Shown piece by piece: positions 53,236 through 63,123 of a stretch of DNA of 64,000 bases. Below the pieces are notes generated by a model. That model was given only the letters and a program-made list of their open reading frames with translations. It was not told where the DNA came from and searched no databases. Position 1 is the stretch's first letter, and every line of letters starts with the position of its first letter. Origin of the DNA: CAZTDD01 sp964612675 (GTDB lineage Bacteria > Hinthialibacterota > Hinthialibacteria > Hinthialibacterales > JAKPRU01); NCBI GenBank assembly GCA_964612675.1, contig CAZTDD010000005.1:1-64000 (forward strand), read 5' to 3'. The translations under genes were made by a program, and so were the position numbers.

Positions 53236-54363
53236 TCACACCCATCCGGTTAGTTCCGCAATAAGCCGGGAATACTCGACATAATTCGGCCAGGAGATAT
53301 CCGGCGGTACGCCGTGATCGCAACCCGGGATGTATCCCCCGCTTTCGAGAAGCGGCGGCACGACCCGCATGACCTCCGCACGGATAACCTCTCCCCCCGC
53401 GGCAATGGCTCGTTTGTCAATCCCACCGATATAGGCCATATCCATGCCGAAGCGCTTCCTGAACTCGACAATATCGTTCCCGGCCGCCACCTCGATTGGA
53501 TCGCAACAGTTCATCCCCGTCTCGATCCAAATCGGTATCAATTCACCGATATACCCGTCCGAGTCCATATCGATGATTGGGCAGCCGCTTTGTCTGATCT
53601 CTGAGACCCATTTTCGATAGGCGGGAGCGAGAAAATCCCTTGTCATTCGCGGAGAAATCATGCTGTGGTTCTTGTACGCCATATCCTCGGAGATACCGAC
53701 ACGATCCACGGTCAGCGTCTCCAGAATCGGACGCATGGTTTCGGAAATGAAATCCGTCCAGAAGCCGATCATCTCCTCGACAAATCCGGGGTCATCGTGA
53801 AACAGTAAGCACAGCCCCTCGAACCCACACCACTCCCGGAGCTGCCAAAAGGGGCCGTTAAAACGAAATTCGACAACATGGTCGTTGTTTTCGAGTTCAC
53901 GGCACCTTGACTGGAGATTGTCCGGGTATCTGCCCGCCGAGTTCGCCTTGTATCGGCTCTTCATTGCCTCCCAGTCTTGGCGGTTCTCGACCGGAAAACG
54001 ATGCCATTTCCGTGTGACAAAATCCCTCGGGGAGCGGAGATAACTCGGGTCGTAGGAGTCCGCGATCTCTACGATGGCCCCCATCCAGTCCCGGATGAGG
54101 TAGTGTCCATCCCGGTGGTCGAGAATTTCCTCCTCGTATTCGGGAATCATGCGGAAGGAAACGCCTATATCGGCGTATCTCGGCCTTGCGTCCGGAGTAA
54201 GGTCCAGCGCTTCGATCAATCCATCGAAATAATCGCATCCCGGCGGCACACCCTGGGTATACCAGGCACGTAAGGTGGACTCCCTCGGTTCGCCGGGCTG
54301 GAACGGGATTCTGTCGGGATTCTTGAAAAGAAGTGTCTGACGGAAACGTTTGCGAGCATTCAT
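53236..54363 (-). CDS. Uroporphyrinogen decarboxylase-like protein (URO-D superfamily)
   Basis: A 375-residue TIM-barrel protein of the superfamily that includes HemE, cobalamin-dependent methyltransferases (MtaA, CmuA) and catabolic enzymes. Features include an N-terminal MNARKRFRQTLLFKNPDRIP, DRVGISEDMAYKN, GCPIIDMDSDGYIGELIPI and the closing SGGYIPGCDHGVPPDISWPN. The HemE N-terminal R-x-P-V-W motif is absent, so a heme function is unlikely. Many lineages with abundant sulfatases carry several such proteins of unknown substrate. No corrinoid protein gene is adjacent. Confidence 0.85.
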   Translation of the reverse strand: MNARKRFRQTLLFKNPDRIPFQPGEPRESTLRAWYTQGVPPGCDYFDGLIEALDLTPDARPRYADIGVSFRMIPEYEEEILDHRDGHYLIRDWMGAIVEIADSYDPSYLRSPRDFVTRKWHRFPVENRQDWEAMKSRYKANSAGRYPDNLQSRCRELENNDHVVEFRFNGPFWQLREWCGFEGLCLLFHDDPGFVEEMIGFWTDFISETMRPILETLTVDRVGISEDMAYKNHSMISPRMTRDFLAPAYRKWVSEIRQSGCPIIDMDSDGYIGELIPIWIETGMNCCDPIEVAAGNDIVEFRKRFGMDMAYIGGIDKRAIAAGGEVIRAEVMRVVPPLLESGGYIPGCDHGVPPDISWPNYVEYSRLIAELTGWV

Positions 54364-54452
54364 CTCGTGAAATGTACAGTAGAAACAGCGAGATACGGAA
54401 GGAAACCAGCGCTCGGAGACCGTCCTACTATACGCATGTCTAAGCGAGCTGC

Positions 54453-54480
54453 TTGCCGATTCCAGATCCGCGGATATACT
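54453..54480 (+). promoter_or_regulatory. Candidate sigma-70 promoter of the redoxin gene
   Basis: TTGCCG at 54453-54458 and TATACT at 54475-54480, with a 16-base spacer. The start site would be near 54487, about 70 bases before the ATG at 54558. Confidence 0.4.
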
Positions 54481-54557
54481 GAATTATATAGAATCCGACC
54501 TGGTAACAACATTTGAGCGAAATCTCAACAACAACTTCTCTTACAGGAGGGGCTTTT

Positions 54558-55166
54558 ATGTGGCCTGTTTTACGTAGTTTTGCGGTACTCGGTATTGTAA
54601 CAGCGGTTCTTGTGCTGGCGGCTTGGGGCGCGGAGACCGAATCGAAAGCGGAAATCGGCAAACCTGCCCCGGACTTCACTCTGAAGGATGTCAACGGAAA
54701 GGAATACAAACTTTCGGACCTGAATGAAAAATCCATCGTTGTGCTCACCTGGTGGTCCTACAAATGTCCCTGGTCGAGAGGTTGCGACCCGTATTTCAAC
54801 CAGCTGGCGAAGGAATACGGCAAGAAAGGTGTCCTTCTTCTCGCCATCGATTCCAACAAACCCGCCGTCGATCCTCCCGATGGGATCAAAGCATACTGCG
54901 AGGAGAACAAGATCGTGTTTCCCGTGCTGATCGACCCGGGTAATAAGATTGCGGATATCTATGGAGCAAAGCAGACTCCTGAAGTGTACGTCATCGATAA
55001 AAAGGGCATTGTCCGGTACCACGGCGCTCCGGACAGCCGAGACTCGATCAAAAAGGCCGGAGAAAAGGACTATGTCCGGGCAGCCGTTGACGCTTTGCTG
55101 GCCGGAGCGGAAGTCGAGAAGAAGGAGAGCAAGGCATTTGGCTGCACGATCAAGCGGGTTCAGTAG
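54558..55166 (+). CDS. Exported thioredoxin-fold protein (AhpC/TSA or TlpA type)
   Basis: A 202-residue protein with a signal sequence (VLGIVTAVLVLAAWGAE). The redoxin core is PAPDFTLKDVNGKEYKLSDL, VVLTWWSYKCPWSRGC and TPEVYVIDKKGIVRYHG. The cysteines are C70 and C76 spaced as Cx5C, unlike the CxxC of TlpA/ResA; C70 follows the peroxiredoxin pattern in having a Pro next to it. A peroxidase or disulfide role in the periplasm is likely. AGGAGG lies 8 bases before the ATG. A strong terminator follows. Confidence 0.85.
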   Translation: MWPVLRSFAVLGIVTAVLVLAAWGAETESKAEIGKPAPDFTLKDVNGKEYKLSDLNEKSIVVLTWWSYKCPWSRGCDPYFNQLAKEYGKKGVLLLAIDSNKPAVDPPDGIKAYCEENKIVFPVLIDPGNKIADIYGAKQTPEVYVIDKKGIVRYHGAPDSRDSIKKAGEKDYVRAAVDALLAGAEVEKKESKAFGCTIKRVQ

Positions 55167-55196
55167 AGCCTGAGTCGATATCGGTAGGTTACTTCG

Positions 55197-55236
55197 AACG
55201 GCAGATTCCACGGCGGAGTCTGCCGTTTGTTTTTTC
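55197..55236 (+). terminator. Rho-independent terminator of the redoxin gene
   Basis: AACGGCAGATTCC-ACGGC-GGAGTCTGCCGTT, a 13-bp stem with one wobble and a five-base loop, followed by TGTTTTTTC. Confidence 0.9.
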
Positions 55237-55377
55237 AATTCATTGTTCTCTCACGCCCGGATAACGATCGGCGTGTTGAATGCCTCCTGGAGCCACAGAT
55301 CGCGGAGATCTTGGTGGCGCATCTTCTTTTCCTTACACTTTGGAGAAGCCTCATGTCGATTGAGTGTTCGTGAACCG

Positions 55378-57363
55378 ATGGAACCATCACATCACCTTGC
55401 TCATATGTGCCCGTTTGCAGTGACGACGCGCGACCCGCTGCCTCTGTCGATTATCGGTACCGCCGGTCCGAGCACGGGACTCGATTTTGCCCGCTGGGAT
55501 GAAAACGAGAACGGTTCCTACACGGAGAACGAGGTTGATCTGATGGCCCGGGTCATTATGGAGGGGCATTTCGCGGCGATTCGGATCAATGGGGCGCATG
55601 TCCGGCCACCGGACCGGCTTCCTTCGGTAATTCGGTTCATTCGGGATGCGATTAAGGCGAGTGAACGGGAAAACGTTCGGGTTTTGCTCGACCTGGGCGG
55701 ACCGAAGATTCGTACGCGAAACAGAGAGGTGGTCTTCCTCACCGGAACCAATCTTTCCACGAATGAGGCGGGCGAACCGGCGGAAACGATTATTCTCTCC
55801 ACACGACTTGGCGGGGACGAGTCGATAGACGGTATACCTGTTGTTCCTGTCAGTTATGCCGATTTAAGCGAGGATGCTCAGCCGGGTACGTGGATCAAGA
55901 TCGATGACGGGCAGGTGACGCTCTGGGTGGACCGCATCGATCGGGTAAAAGGACACATCTACTGCAAAATACTTCGTGGCGACCGGATCGAGCCGGGAAA
56001 GGGGGTGAATCTCGTCGACGCGAGCGTATCGGCGCCGGTTCTCACCGAAGATCTCGATATTCCCCAGTTGGAAAGCATGATCCGCGACCTCGATCCTGTA
56101 GAATGGCCGGAGTTTATCTCACTATCGTTTGTGAAATCGGTCGAAGACGTCCGAATGTTCAAAGGGCTCTTTCTGGACCTTGTTCGCAGATACAACAAGA
56201 CGACAGGTTGTGCTCCAGGTGTAATTGCAAAGATCGAGCGATTTGAACTGTTCGATTGTCTGGAAGACGCGATCAAGGTCGGTGACCACACGGGGACAGA
56301 CCCTCTCACTTTTCTGAAAAACGACGACGTGAATGAGATCCTGGGAGATCATTTTCCCGCGTCCCTCGCTTCGGTGCAGCAGCGTCGTTTTCGCTATGGA
56401 CATACGTATCGTGAGCTGGAGAGGAGCAATCTGGTTCCATCGCAGGCTCGACTGCGGCAAGTCGGTATCGAGCCGTCTCGTGTCGTTCGTGGGCTGTACG
56501 CATTGCGGGAAATGCTTCGGATTATGGACGAGGTCGATGCGGTGATGTATGCGCGGGGAGATCTCACCGTGGAGATTGATCCGAGACGGACGGCGGTGTT
56601 GAGAGATTTCTTCCAGATGTGTGCGCGGCGGAGCGGTGTTACTCACATCATCGCCACCGATATCCTTCCGAGCCTCCGCCAAGGAACCCGGATTACCGCT
56701 GCGGAGGGGGAAGCGTTTGCGAATCTGGGCCGTTCGAGACCCTCGGCGATCATGGCCAGTAACGAGATCGCCGTCGGGCGGGACCCGGTTTTTGTCGTTC
56801 AAGAGATTTATCATTCGGTGGTCTATCTATTGAGCGGACTGTTCGGTCCCGACCCGGTTCAAATTCTGACGGACAGCTATACGCGTCGAAACACACTTGC
56901 CCGTCCCGATGCGCTTGTGGGGCCGGTGCGGGAGCGGATTCGGGCGGCAATCGAGATGCTGGGACGGCCGCCGGGCTGGTCGGTCCGGGGCTTGGAGGAT
57001 CGCGCGGGTATGTTGGAGGAGATTCCCGCCAAGATCTTCGTGATTCTAGACCGATTCGAGAGAGACGATCCGTTTGCGCGCACGCCGTGCGAGCACCTGG
57101 TGAAAATGGTTTCCGCGGAACGGCCCGCGCCGCCGATTATCCCGGTTCGGCTGGGCGACGAGCATCCGGTGACGTCGTTTTTAGCATGGGGTGTACGTGC
57201 ACCTGTTACGCTACCCGCAACGTGTGCGGAAAGCCTGAGCCAACCCGAGAAGCTTCTTGCTCACCTCGCGGAAGCGGGAGCGACCTCGTATGGCGAACGT
57301 TGCATCATTTTCCGAATCAACCGACAGGAGAAAGTGCAGATCTATTATGGGGAAGTGCCGTGA
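55378..57363 (+). CDS. Pyruvate kinase-like protein with internal insertion and long C-terminus
   Basis: A 661-residue protein related to pyruvate kinase (usually about 470 residues). Recognisable parts are IIGTAGPSTG, AAIRINGAH (in place of MNVMRLNFSHG), VLLDLGGPKIRT, the B domain, the magnesium ligands E287 (AKIER) and D395 (YARGDLTVEID), and IIATDILPSL. E287 and D395 are 108 residues apart, against about 24 in E. coli PykF, so about 85 residues are inserted in the barrel. The C-terminal part is not the usual allosteric domain. It may not be a true pyruvate kinase. The start is uncertain: no ribosome site is strong, and an ATG at 55405 is possible. Confidence 0.75.
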   Translation: MEPSHHLAHMCPFAVTTRDPLPLSIIGTAGPSTGLDFARWDENENGSYTENEVDLMARVIMEGHFAAIRINGAHVRPPDRLPSVIRFIRDAIKASERENVRVLLDLGGPKIRTRNREVVFLTGTNLSTNEAGEPAETIILSTRLGGDESIDGIPVVPVSYADLSEDAQPGTWIKIDDGQVTLWVDRIDRVKGHIYCKILRGDRIEPGKGVNLVDASVSAPVLTEDLDIPQLESMIRDLDPVEWPEFISLSFVKSVEDVRMFKGLFLDLVRRYNKTTGCAPGVIAKIERFELFDCLEDAIKVGDHTGTDPLTFLKNDDVNEILGDHFPASLASVQQRRFRYGHTYRELERSNLVPSQARLRQVGIEPSRVVRGLYALREMLRIMDEVDAVMYARGDLTVEIDPRRTAVLRDFFQMCARRSGVTHIIATDILPSLRQGTRITAAEGEAFANLGRSRPSAIMASNEIAVGRDPVFVVQEIYHSVVYLLSGLFGPDPVQILTDSYTRRNTLARPDALVGPVRERIRAAIEMLGRPPGWSVRGLEDRAGMLEEIPAKIFVILDRFERDDPFARTPCEHLVKMVSAERPAPPIIPVRLGDEHPVTSFLAWGVRAPVTLPATCAESLSQPEKLLAHLAEAGATSYGERCIIFRINRQEKVQIYYGEVP

Positions 57364-57460
57364 TTCCCCGATTGGCCACTCTCACCTTCACGACGGGTTG
57401 GGCGGGGAAAACTCCGCAACCGTGTCATGTAGTTCCTTTATTCAGTATCTAATGTTCTTG

Positions 57461-57489
57461 TTGACGGTTTTTCGTATCTGAGACATAAT
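57461..57489 (+). promoter_or_regulatory. Sigma-70-type promoter upstream of the FG-GAP gene
   Basis: TTGACG at 57461-57466 and CATAAT at 57484-57489 with a 17-base spacer, about 140 bases before the ATG at 57628. The long leader shows no clear structure. Confidence 0.6.
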
Positions 57490-57627
57490 ACCTACGGGAC
57501 TATTGAGTAGTCGTTGGTTGTGTCAGGTTCGGTAACGGGCGACTTTGTTTGTCGCGTTAGTATCGTTTTTGGTTCTGATTGGACACTCTGTTGGGGGTGT
57601 CTCGTCACACGATAGGGGGAGTTCACC

Positions 57628-59148
57628 ATGGTTCTCGGCACCTTGCGTCCATATTGTCTGTTCGTTGTCTGTGCGTTTGTCTGTTTTGGAGGTATCTCTT
57701 TTGAAAAAGGGTTTTGTGAAGAGGTTCTTGCCTCTGACAGCTTCTTAGTCTCCGAGAGTTTATTCCTGAATCTTCCGGTTGAGAGCCCGGGGGTGGCGCC
57801 GGCGTCGACTCTGCGTCTCGAAACTCCGACAGCGATACCAACTCCCGCACCGCCGCCGGTGTTCGTAACCTCTCACGGTCACGGTGGCAAGACGCTCACA
57901 AGTGTTTTTCGTCCGGACTATCGCGAGAGACTTTACATCGGTACCCATATTCGTCCCCTCTACAAGGTTGCTCAATTCCGGGCTTTACCGCGTCCATTTG
58001 CATCGAGATACGGGATACCAACCGATCGTTCAACGGACTCGGTTTGTGCGGATTTCGACGCAGACGGAAACATGGAGATCGCCTTGAGTTTCGGACCCGG
58101 CGGAAAGGGGACGACGTTTCCTTCTATCGTCATTATGTGGTCACCGTTCGGAGAAGGGAACGGCGATCCCATACCGCTCACGTGCAAGAATGTTTTCTGC
58201 ACAAAATCTCCCAACCCTCTGTTGCGCAATCCACATGGAGCGATCCGATTGGCGGCCGGTCGATTTATCAATTGTGAGGATCCTCCGTTGCTTGTTGCCG
58301 CCCAGGGGTTGGGCGGGAGCAACCAGATTCGACTTCTGCGATTTCTTGATCGCGATGGCGTCTCCAAGATGGAGATCGTCGGGACGATTCAAGGTCTCGT
58401 AGGCCCAGCGGCACAAGGGAACGGTTCCGGCGGGACATCAGTCGCGGCGGGAGATGTTGACGATGACGGACTCGATGAGCTGATTGTCGGCCAAATGAAC
58501 GGGGAGGGCGCGGAAACCTATGTCCAGGTTTTGGACTTGGAAATGGATGAAGAACGAGTTTGTGTCGCCCACCGGAGTACACCTGTACATGGCATGCGAG
58601 AGGAGTTCCGAGGTTTGGGCGGTGTGAATCTGTCAGTCGGAGATGTACTGGATGAGGACGGGGCATCGCACAACGAAATCATCGTAGCATCCGCCGGAGC
58701 GATAGATGCGGAATTCCACGATCCTGAGAGTGGTAGGGTGTACAGAGGGGGAGGTTATGTCGACATCCTGAATGTATGGACCGATTCGGAAACAGGCAGG
58801 GTTGCTGATATGAGGCTGACCGACCGGTGGTTGTATCGTCATCCGGTTCTTCGTCATTACCCCGGAGACAACCCGTCCGGCGGTTTGGATATCGCTGCAG
58901 TCAACGTAGATTTCGACGAGCAGGATGAGTTTTTCTTCACAACACAGGCGATATTGAATTTGGATGGTACTACAGGAGAGGTGACCGTTACACACTCAGC
59001 CTCGGTGAATTTGGGTGTCTGTATCAAGTTTGAGAAGGCGTGGGGCAAACTGAGTTTTTGGCGATGCTTCGGGCCTCACAGAATGCTTATTCCCGCGCAC
59101 GCAGCAAGTTCCGGCGCGCTCGGCGTGTCCGCGTATTCCCTGGAATAA
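57628..59148 (+). CDS. Secreted FG-GAP-like propeller protein
   Basis: A 506-residue protein with an N-terminal signal sequence (CLFVVCAFVCFGGISF). A Pro/Thr-rich segment (TPTAIPTPAPPPV) is followed by repeats with acidic D-x-D-x-D-G loops: VCADFDADGNMEIALSFG, VAAGDVDDDGLDELIVGQ and VGDVLDEDGASHNEIIVAS. This is the FG-GAP/VCBS propeller pattern. The ATG at 57628 follows GGGGGAG. No enzyme motif is visible. Its paralogue-type relative at 44101 has the same fold but little sequence identity. Confidence 0.75.
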   Translation: MVLGTLRPYCLFVVCAFVCFGGISFEKGFCEEVLASDSFLVSESLFLNLPVESPGVAPASTLRLETPTAIPTPAPPPVFVTSHGHGGKTLTSVFRPDYRERLYIGTHIRPLYKVAQFRALPRPFASRYGIPTDRSTDSVCADFDADGNMEIALSFGPGGKGTTFPSIVIMWSPFGEGNGDPIPLTCKNVFCTKSPNPLLRNPHGAIRLAAGRFINCEDPPLLVAAQGLGGSNQIRLLRFLDRDGVSKMEIVGTIQGLVGPAAQGNGSGGTSVAAGDVDDDGLDELIVGQMNGEGAETYVQVLDLEMDEERVCVAHRSTPVHGMREEFRGLGGVNLSVGDVLDEDGASHNEIIVASAGAIDAEFHDPESGRVYRGGGYVDILNVWTDSETGRVADMRLTDRWLYRHPVLRHYPGDNPSGGLDIAAVNVDFDEQDEFFFTTQAILNLDGTTGEVTVTHSASVNLGVCIKFEKAWGKLSFWRCFGPHRMLIPAHAASSGALGVSAYSLE

Positions 59149-59304
59149 GCGTAATCGGGGCTCAACGCGGCCCCTAGGGGCGCTCTTGCAGCTGGCGGCG
59201 ATTATGAGATACTCATCTTTCACCTTTTAACCGTTTGCAAACGAATCAATTGCTCGGTTACAGCTTGACTCAACGGCTCAAGTCGTTGGGAGGGTCTGAC
59301 AAAC

Positions 59305-59329
59305 GGCTCGGCAGGAGCCTCGCCCTCCC
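59305..59329 (-). repeat. Core of the 141-bp element family, isolated
   Basis: The 25-base core of the miniature elements (starting GGGAGGGCGAGGCTCC) occurs here on the minus strand with one mismatch, inside a small fold-back at 59285-59333 (GTTGGGAGGG / CCCTCCCCAAC). The 16-base terminal inverted repeats are absent. It is a distant or decayed member, or a second family sharing the GEAPAEP-coding core. Confidence 0.55.
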
Positions 59330-59405
59330 CAACATTGAAACGTAATCTGATAGAAACATATTCAGACTCGCCGAGACTCGCCCCGAGCATCCGTTGGGAG
59401 GAATC

Positions 59406-60608
<1,203 letters not shown>

Positions 60609-60695
60609 GGGGAGGGAATATCGACTTCCTTTGAATACCCGGACTTTTGACGGGGCGGTGAAAAGTGAGCGAAACGGATCTCAACCCCCTCCTAA

Positions 60696-60845
60696 CCTCC
60701 CCCGATCTCGGGGGAGGAACAGGTTCTTTTTCTCCCCCAAGTTTGGGGGAGATGCAGAGGGGGTTGTTCTTCCAAGTTTGAGGAAGACACAAGGGGGTTG
60801 TTCTTCCAAGTTTGAGGAAGACACAGAGGGGGTTGTTCTTCCAAA
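60696..60845. repeat. Array of hairpin repeats between metK and metG
   Basis: Successive palindromes: CCTCCCCCGATCTCGGGGGAGG is too long to print in full, so see 60696-60717; then CTCCCCCAAGTTTGGGGGAG at 60733-60752; then CTTCCAAGTTTGAGGAAG at 60770-60787 and again at 60804-60821; and a truncated CTTCCAA at 60839-60845. The last three have a period of 34-35 bases and share the linker ending in GGGGGTTGTT. The array occupies most of the 315-base gap. Nothing else is seen there. Confidence 0.8.
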
Positions 60846-60923
60846 GTCAGCTGTACGTGGAGATAAGTAACCTTGTGCCGTTCCATCAAAACTAGGGTCC
60901 GGGTGGGGTTGAATTTCGAGATC

Positions 60924-62990
60924 ATGATGAAAGGTCAATTCAAACGCATCCTGGTAACCAGCGCGCTGCCGTATGCCAACGGCGATATCCATCTCGGACA
61001 TCTCGCCGGTGTTTACGTGCCGTCGGACATCTATGTCCGCTACCAGCGTCTCAAGAAGCGGGATGTGATCCATATCTGCGGCAGCGACGAACACGGTGTC
61101 CCGATCACCATTCGTGCGGACAAGGAAGGCGTCTCTCCACAGGACATCGTGGACCGCTACCACAAGCGGATGAAAGAGAGTTTCGAGCGGCTCGGTGTTG
61201 CGTTCGACAATTACTCGCGGACATCGCTGCCCATCCACCATGAGACAACCCAGCAGTTCTTCCTGCGTTTGATGGAAAAGGATGTCCTGGTCCGAAAAAC
61301 ACTGAAACAGCTCTTTTGCACGAAATGCGACCGATTTCTTGCGGACCGCTACGTGCAGGGCACCTGCCCCGCATGTGGCTCGGAGGAGGCCAAGGGCGAC
61401 CAGTGCGAGAAATGCGGTCGACCGATGGATCAACTCTCGCTGCTCAACCCGCACTGTGTCCTTTGTGGCGAAATTCCGGAGGTTCGGGAAACGTCGCATT
61501 GGTTTTTCGAACTCGGCAAAGTCCAGCCGGATCTGGAGCGCTGGATCGCAGATCACCCGGAGTGGCGCGACAATGTGAGGAATTACTGTCGCGGATCGTT
61601 TGAGGAGGGACTGCGCGAACGCCCGATCACGCGTGACCTCCATTGGGGAGTCGAGGTACCGCTCGAAGGGGAAGAGGGCAAAGTCTTTTATGTCTGGTTC
61701 GACGCGCCGATCGGGTATATCTCCTCGACAAAGGAATGGGCCGCCGCGAAAGGCGAGCCGGATCTGTGGAAGAAATACTGGTGCGATTCGGAAACAAAAC
61801 TCATCCACTTTATCGGCAAGGACAATATTTTCTTCCACGCGATTCTGTTCCCCGCGATGCTTCACACGCACGGTGAGTTCATTCTTCCGGAGAACGTGCC
61901 CGCGAATGAGTTCATGAATCTCGAGGGGCAGAAACTCTCGACGAGCAAGAACTGGGCGATTTGGCTGCCGGAATACCTTGATGAATTCGAGCCGGATCTC
62001 CTGCGGTATTATCTCGCATATGTCTCTCCGGAAACGCACGACAGCGATTTCAAATGGAAGGAATTCCAGAACATCATCAACAGTCATCTGGCGGACATTC
62101 TGGGGAACTTTGTCAATCGTGTCGTGTCGATGACCCGACGGTTTTTCGAGGGGGAGGTACCGGTTCGCGGCGAACTTCAGCCTGAGGATAAGAAGATTGT
62201 CGATCTGCTGGCGGGGGCGTCCGAGACGGTGGGCTCGCTGCATGAGAAATTCCATCTACGTGACGCAACAACCGCCACGCTGGAACTGGCGCGGGCAGGA
62301 AATCTGTATGTTCAGGAACAGCAGCCGTGGAAACTGGCGAAAGAAAACAAAGAACGCTGCGGCACGGTGTTGAACATCGCGCTGGAAGCCTGTCGCTCGC
62401 TGGCGATTCTGTTTCATCCGATTATGCCGTTCACCTCAGCGAAGATTTGGCGGATGCTGGATCTTCCGGGGGAAGTCGAGGATCAGAAATGGGAAGACGC
62501 GGCTGTGTTGTCGTTAGAACCGCGTTCTCAGCTCGGTGAGCCGGAGATCCTGTTCAAAAAGATCGATGATGAGACTATTCAGCGTCAGTTGGATAAACTG
62601 CTAAAGGCTGCGGAAGCTGCGACGGAACCAATGGAAGACGAATCGAAGATTGCACCTCTGGTCGAAGAGAAGGTGACGTTTGACGACGTTGCCAAGATCG
62701 ATCTACGTGTGGCGGACGTGATCGATGCGGAGCGTGTGCCGAAAACCGACAAGTTGCTCAAGCTGCGGATCCAGCTGGGCACGGAAGAGCGCACCATTGT
62801 TGCCGGTGTTGCGAAAGATTATGCTCCTGAAGAGATCAAGGGCATGCAGATCCTTGTAGTCGCGAATCTCGAACCGGCGAAGATCCGGGGGATCGAGTCG
62901 AACGGGATGTTGCTTGCGGCGAATGACGGGGAAGCGTTAACCTTGATCACGACCGCGAAACCGTGTAAATCCAAAGCCAGAGTGTTATAA
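60924..62990 (+). CDS. metG: Methionyl-tRNA synthetase
   Basis: A 688-residue class I aminoacyl-tRNA synthetase. The HIGH motif is HLGH (YANGDIHLGHLAG) and the KMSKS-type loop reads KLSTSKN. Two zinc knuckles are present (LFCTKCDRF with CPACG, and CEKCGR with CVLCG). The last 110 residues form an EMAP/Trbp111-like tRNA-binding domain (VAKIDLRVADVIDAERVPKT onward), as in dimeric MetG. ATG 60924 (or 60927) follows no strong ribosome site. A tRNA with anticodon CAT lies 13 bases downstream. Confidence 0.97.
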   Translation: MMKGQFKRILVTSALPYANGDIHLGHLAGVYVPSDIYVRYQRLKKRDVIHICGSDEHGVPITIRADKEGVSPQDIVDRYHKRMKESFERLGVAFDNYSRTSLPIHHETTQQFFLRLMEKDVLVRKTLKQLFCTKCDRFLADRYVQGTCPACGSEEAKGDQCEKCGRPMDQLSLLNPHCVLCGEIPEVRETSHWFFELGKVQPDLERWIADHPEWRDNVRNYCRGSFEEGLRERPITRDLHWGVEVPLEGEEGKVFYVWFDAPIGYISSTKEWAAAKGEPDLWKKYWCDSETKLIHFIGKDNIFFHAILFPAMLHTHGEFILPENVPANEFMNLEGQKLSTSKNWAIWLPEYLDEFEPDLLRYYLAYVSPETHDSDFKWKEFQNIINSHLADILGNFVNRVVSMTRRFFEGEVPVRGELQPEDKKIVDLLAGASETVGSLHEKFHLRDATTATLELARAGNLYVQEQQPWKLAKENKERCGTVLNIALEACRSLAILFHPIMPFTSAKIWRMLDLPGEVEDQKWEDAAVLSLEPRSQLGEPEILFKKIDDETIQRQLDKLLKAAEAATEPMEDESKIAPLVEEKVTFDDVAKIDLRVADVIDAERVPKTDKLLKLRIQLGTEERTIVAGVAKDYAPEEIKGMQILVVANLEPAKIRGIESNGMLLAANDGEALTLITTAKPCKSKARVL

Positions 62991-63003
62991 AATAGTGTGT
63001 AGA

Positions 63004-63077
63004 GGCGGGGTAGCTCAGGCGGTTAGAGCGATGGCCTCATAAACCATAGGTCGAGGGTTCAAGTCCCTCCCCCGCTA
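63004..63077 (+). tRNA. tRNA with anticodon CAT (Met, or Ile after lysidine modification)
   Basis: A cloverleaf can be drawn: acceptor GGCGGGG with CCCCGCT (first pair a G-U), D-stem GCTC/GAGC, anticodon loop CTCATAA with CAT, variable AGGTC, T-arm GAGGG-TTCAAGT-CCCTC and discriminator A. The innermost anticodon pair is C-A. The three G-C pairs of initiator tRNA are absent, so this is elongator Met or Ile-CAU. CCA is not encoded. The position after metG is suggestive of Met but not proof. Confidence 0.9.
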
Positions 63078-63087
63078 TTTGTTCATC

Positions 63088-63106
63088 GCCCGGGATGAAC
63101 CCGGGC
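63088..63106. repeat. REP-like palindrome, member 3
   Basis: GCCCGGG-ATGAA-CCCGGGC, a perfect 7-bp stem, followed by GCTACGG. In reverse complement it matches the (C)CGTAGCG-YCCGRG-TTYAT layout of the other members. Confidence 0.55.
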
Positions 63107-63123
63107 GCTACGGATCGGCCATC

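Noticed and set aside
55243..55377. Extra 45-residue N-terminus on the pyruvate kinase-like protein
   Set aside because: The stretch is rich in Trp, Arg and Ser with no similarity to the family and follows directly on a terminator.
59149..59405. SAM riboswitch before metK
   Set aside because: No SAM-I, II or IV core could be drawn; the visible structure is a fold-back repeat and a palindrome near 59170.
60759..60845. CRISPR array
   Set aside because: Units of 34-35 bases are contiguous with no variable spacers, only two full copies exist, and no cas gene is present.
60681..62255. Minus-strand open frame of 524 codons
   Set aside because: It is opposite metG and runs into the hairpin array; the sense protein is certain.
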